Shown here in pieces: positions 62,264 through 64,000 of a DNA stretch of 64,000 nt. Under the pieces are notes generated by a model. It did no database searches. It worked only from the letters and a program-made list of their open reading frames with translations, and had not been told where the DNA came from. Position numbers and translations under genes: made by a program. Numbering within the stretch: position 1 is the first letter of the stretch; each line of letters opens with the position of its first letter. Origin of the DNA: Chryseobacterium contaminans (GTDB lineage: Bacteria; Bacteroidota; Bacteroidia; Flavobacteriales; Weeksellaceae); contig NZ_MAYF01000301.1 of NCBI RefSeq assembly GCF_001684955.1, positions 1 through 64,000 of the forward strand, read 5' to 3'.

Positions 62264-63232
62264 ATGTCAAGAATTCTTACCGGCATTCAAGCCACCGGAA
62301 CACCCCATCTTGGAAATTTATTAGGGGCTATTATTCCTGCTATCGAACTTTCTAAGCAGGAAGGAAATGAATCATTTTTATTTATTGCGAATCTTCATAC
62401 GCTTACCCAGATTAAAGATGCGCAAACTTTAAGACAGAATACCTACGAGATTGCTGCGGCTTGGCTTGCTTGTGGATTAGATACCGAAAAAACATTTTTC
62501 TACAGACAAAGTGATATCGCTGAAACCTGTGAACTATCTTGGCATTTATCATGTTTTTTTCCTTATCAAAGATTAACATTGGCGCATTCATTTAAGGATA
62601 AGGCGGACAGACTTCAGGATGTAAATGCAGGTCTGTTTACTTACCCAATTCTAATGGCTGCTGATATTCTATTATATGATGCAGAGATTGTTCCTGTGGG
62701 GAAAGATCAGCTTCAGCATCTGGAAATTGCAAGAGACGTTGCTTCAAGATTCAACAATCAGATGGGTGAAGTTTTTGTATTGCCGCAATCTGAACTTCAG
62801 GAAGACACCAAATATGTTCCTGGAACAGACGGGCAAAAAATGTCTAAATCCAGAGGAAATATCATCAATATCTTCTTACCAGAGAAAGAATTAAAGAAAC
62901 AGGTAATGAGCATTGAGTCTGATTCCAAGTCTTTAGAAGAGCCTAAAGATCCTGAAACAGATAAGACATTCCAGATTTATGAATTGATTGCTACGCCTGA
63001 GCAGACTGAGGAATTGAGAGCTAAATATCTGGCAGGCAACTTCGGATACGGCCATGCTAAAAAGGATCTGTTAGACCTTATTTTAGTTCGTTTTGAGAAA
63101 GAAAGAGAGATCTTTAATTATTATATGAACAATCTAGATGAACTGGAAGCTAAGCTTCAGGAAGGTGCTGCAAAAACAAGACCTGTTGCGCTGGAAACAC
63201 TAAAAAGAGTAAGAACAAGCTTAGGATATTAA
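62264..63232 (+). CDS. trpS: Tryptophanyl-tRNA synthetase
   Basis: 322 aa class Ic synthetase. The HxGN form of the HIGH motif is in ATGTPHLGNLLGA, KMSKS in TDGQKMSKSRGN, and the tryptophan-pocket region in LMAADILLYDAEIVPVGKDQ. Length and motifs are ordinary. A bidirectional terminator separates it from the convergent histidine kinase gene. Start codon is the only plausible one: the frame opens with SRILTGIQATG, as in the family. Confidence 0.97.
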   Translation: MSRILTGIQATGTPHLGNLLGAIIPAIELSKQEGNESFLFIANLHTLTQIKDAQTLRQNTYEIAAAWLACGLDTEKTFFYRQSDIAETCELSWHLSCFFPYQRLTLAHSFKDKADRLQDVNAGLFTYPILMAADILLYDAEIVPVGKDQLQHLEIARDVASRFNNQMGEVFVLPQSELQEDTKYVPGTDGQKMSKSRGNIINIFLPEKELKKQVMSIESDSKSLEEPKDPETDKTFQIYELIATPEQTEELRAKYLAGNFGYGHAKKDLLDLILVRFEKEREIFNYYMNNLDELEAKLQEGAAKTRPVALETLKRVRTSLGY

Positions 63233-63252
63233 TTCTAAACTTGAGATATAAG

Positions 63253-63288
63253 AAAACCGGCTGGCTCAGAATTGAGCCAGCCGGTTTT
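63253..63288. terminator. Bidirectional terminator between trpS and the histidine kinase gene
   Basis: Stem of 16 bp (AAAACCGGCTGGCTCA / TGAGCCAGCCGGTTTT) with a 4-nt loop, T-run on the right and A-run on the left. Confidence 0.9.
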
Positions 63289-64000
63289 TTATGATATTTT
63301 ATTTTTGGTAAGAATGAAATAATGCATCTGATCTTCAAACTCATAAGTGATGTCCCAGCCCGGATATTGCTTGATGATCGTTTTAATAATAGATAATCCT
63401 AAACCTGTAGAAGTATGGTCCGAACTCTGCTTATAAAAACGGTTAAAAATTCTGGATTTGTCCAACGGAATCTGGGCTCCGCTATTTTGAAAGATAATTC
63501 TGTTGTTTTCAATAAAAATATTCAGAGTTCCTTCCTCGTTATTGTATTTAATGGCATTTTTAAGCAGATTAGACAATAAAATATCTGCAAGATCCGGGCT
63601 AAATCCGACTCTAAAAATCCCTTTTTCAATAATATTAACCTCTACGTTTTTAAAGGCAATAAAATCTTCATAATTCTGTACAAGATTATTAACCATGGCA
63701 TTGAAATCAACCTCTGAGATTGTATTAAACTGGCTGTTTTCAATCTTAGAAAGCATTAACAGTGATTTATTCAATCCAACCATTCTTCTCAGGTCGTTTT
63801 TAACTTCCGTAAGAAAAGTCAGGTTCTTCCTATCAAGATTCTCATTCTGAATCAGAAGATCTATTTTATTAATAACGATTGCCAACGGTGTCTGAAGCTC
63901 ATGAGAAGCATTTTCGATAAACTGTTTCTGCTGGTAGAAAACAAGTTCATTACGGTCAATCATCTCATTAATTTCAATATTCAGCTCTTCAAATTCTTTA
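63289..64000 (-). CDS. Sensor histidine kinase (partial; N-terminus beyond the window)
   Basis: The frame is open through the right edge; visible C-terminal 237 residues only. H-box ENASHELQTPLAIVINKID, N-box LLKNAIKYN, and G-box TGLGLSIIK are all present, so the kinase core is complete. The end is SNTKNKIS-like (FILTKNKIS). Immediately before the H-box is a coiled stretch (KEFEELNIEINEM) that could be HAMP-derived linker. The cognate regulator probably lies to the right of the window. An ATG inside the visible part (63963) is not the real start. Confidence 0.9.
   Translation of the reverse strand, partial: KEFEELNIEINEMIDRNELVFYQQKQFIENASHELQTPLAIVINKIDLLIQNENLDRKNLTFLTEVKNDLRRMVGLNKSLLMLSKIENSQFNTISEVDFNAMVNNLVQNYEDFIAFKNVEVNIIEKGIFRVGFSPDLADILLSNLLKNAIKYNNEEGTLNIFIENNRIIFQNSGAQIPLDKSRIFNRFYKQSSDHTSTGLGLSIIKTIIKQYPGWDITYEFEDQMHYFILTKNKIS

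Noticed and set aside
1..64000. Insertion sequence, prophage, integrase, tRNA or rRNA genes
   Set aside because: I scanned the translated frames and the sequence for transposase, integrase and phage features and for tRNA/rRNA-like sequence and saw none; a tRNA scan would be decisive for short RNA genes.

Overview
The window is about 36% G+C by eye and reads as a chromosomal segment of a flexirubin-producing Bacteroidota bacterium, most likely a Chryseobacterium-like member of the Weeksellaceae. The signs are a TANNTTTG-type -7 promoter element, giant secreted proteins ending in a type A T9SS sorting domain, a long type 2 isoleucyl-tRNA synthetase, and a complete flexirubin (aryl polyene plus dialkylresorcinol) gene set with a tyrosine ammonia-lyase close to that of Flavobacterium johnsoniae. 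I saw no tRNA, rRNA, CRISPR array, prophage or transposase.

Layout. 1-3200: the start of an arginase/formimidoylglutamase-like gene (runs off the left edge) and topA. 3236-18791, all on the minus strand: a surface locus of five multi-spanning membrane proteins around two giant, nearly duplicate T9SS-secreted proteins with FISUMP-type repeats. Three of the membrane proteins share an invariant DWLINY-x-DGGFKRRGL signature and one is EpsG-like. 18963-25596 (+): an operon with an MMPL exporter/acyltransferase fusion, darA, darB and two hot-dog proteins, closed by a terminator. 25597-26449: a non-coding patch with two 300-bp direct repeats. 26450-29362 (-): an M16 peptidase that interrupts the pigment cluster.

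29797-42406 (+): the large aryl-polyene operon: small unknown protein, BtrH-like acyltransferase candidate, ABC exporter pair, thioesterase, several ketosynthases and ketosynthase-like partners, ACP, polysaccharide deacetylase, LolA-like carrier protein, lipoprotein, dehydratase and a glycosyltransferase/DUF2062 fusion. 42444-54105 (mostly -): C45 acyltransferase-like lipoprotein, FAD oxidoreductase, LpxL-type acyltransferase, second ACP, ketosynthase, FabG-type reductase, tyrosine ammonia-lyase and a coumarate-activating ligase. A divergent flavin enzyme (+) here carries halogenase signatures. 54192-64000: housekeeping genes, namely an M23 peptidase, ileS, a DksA-like protein, lspA, a SanA/YdcF-like protein, trpS and a partial histidine kinase.

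How the genes work together (inference from known flexirubin and aryl-polyene pathways): the ammonia-lyase makes p-coumarate, the ligase activates it onto an ACP, and ketosynthases, FabG and dehydratase build the polyene acid. DarA/DarB make the dialkylresorcinol. One of three candidate acyltransferases (BtrH-like, C45, LpxL-like) joins the halves as an ester. The MMPL, LolA-like, lipoprotein and ABC components place the product in the outer membrane. The flavin enzyme may halogenate or hydroxylate the aryl ring.
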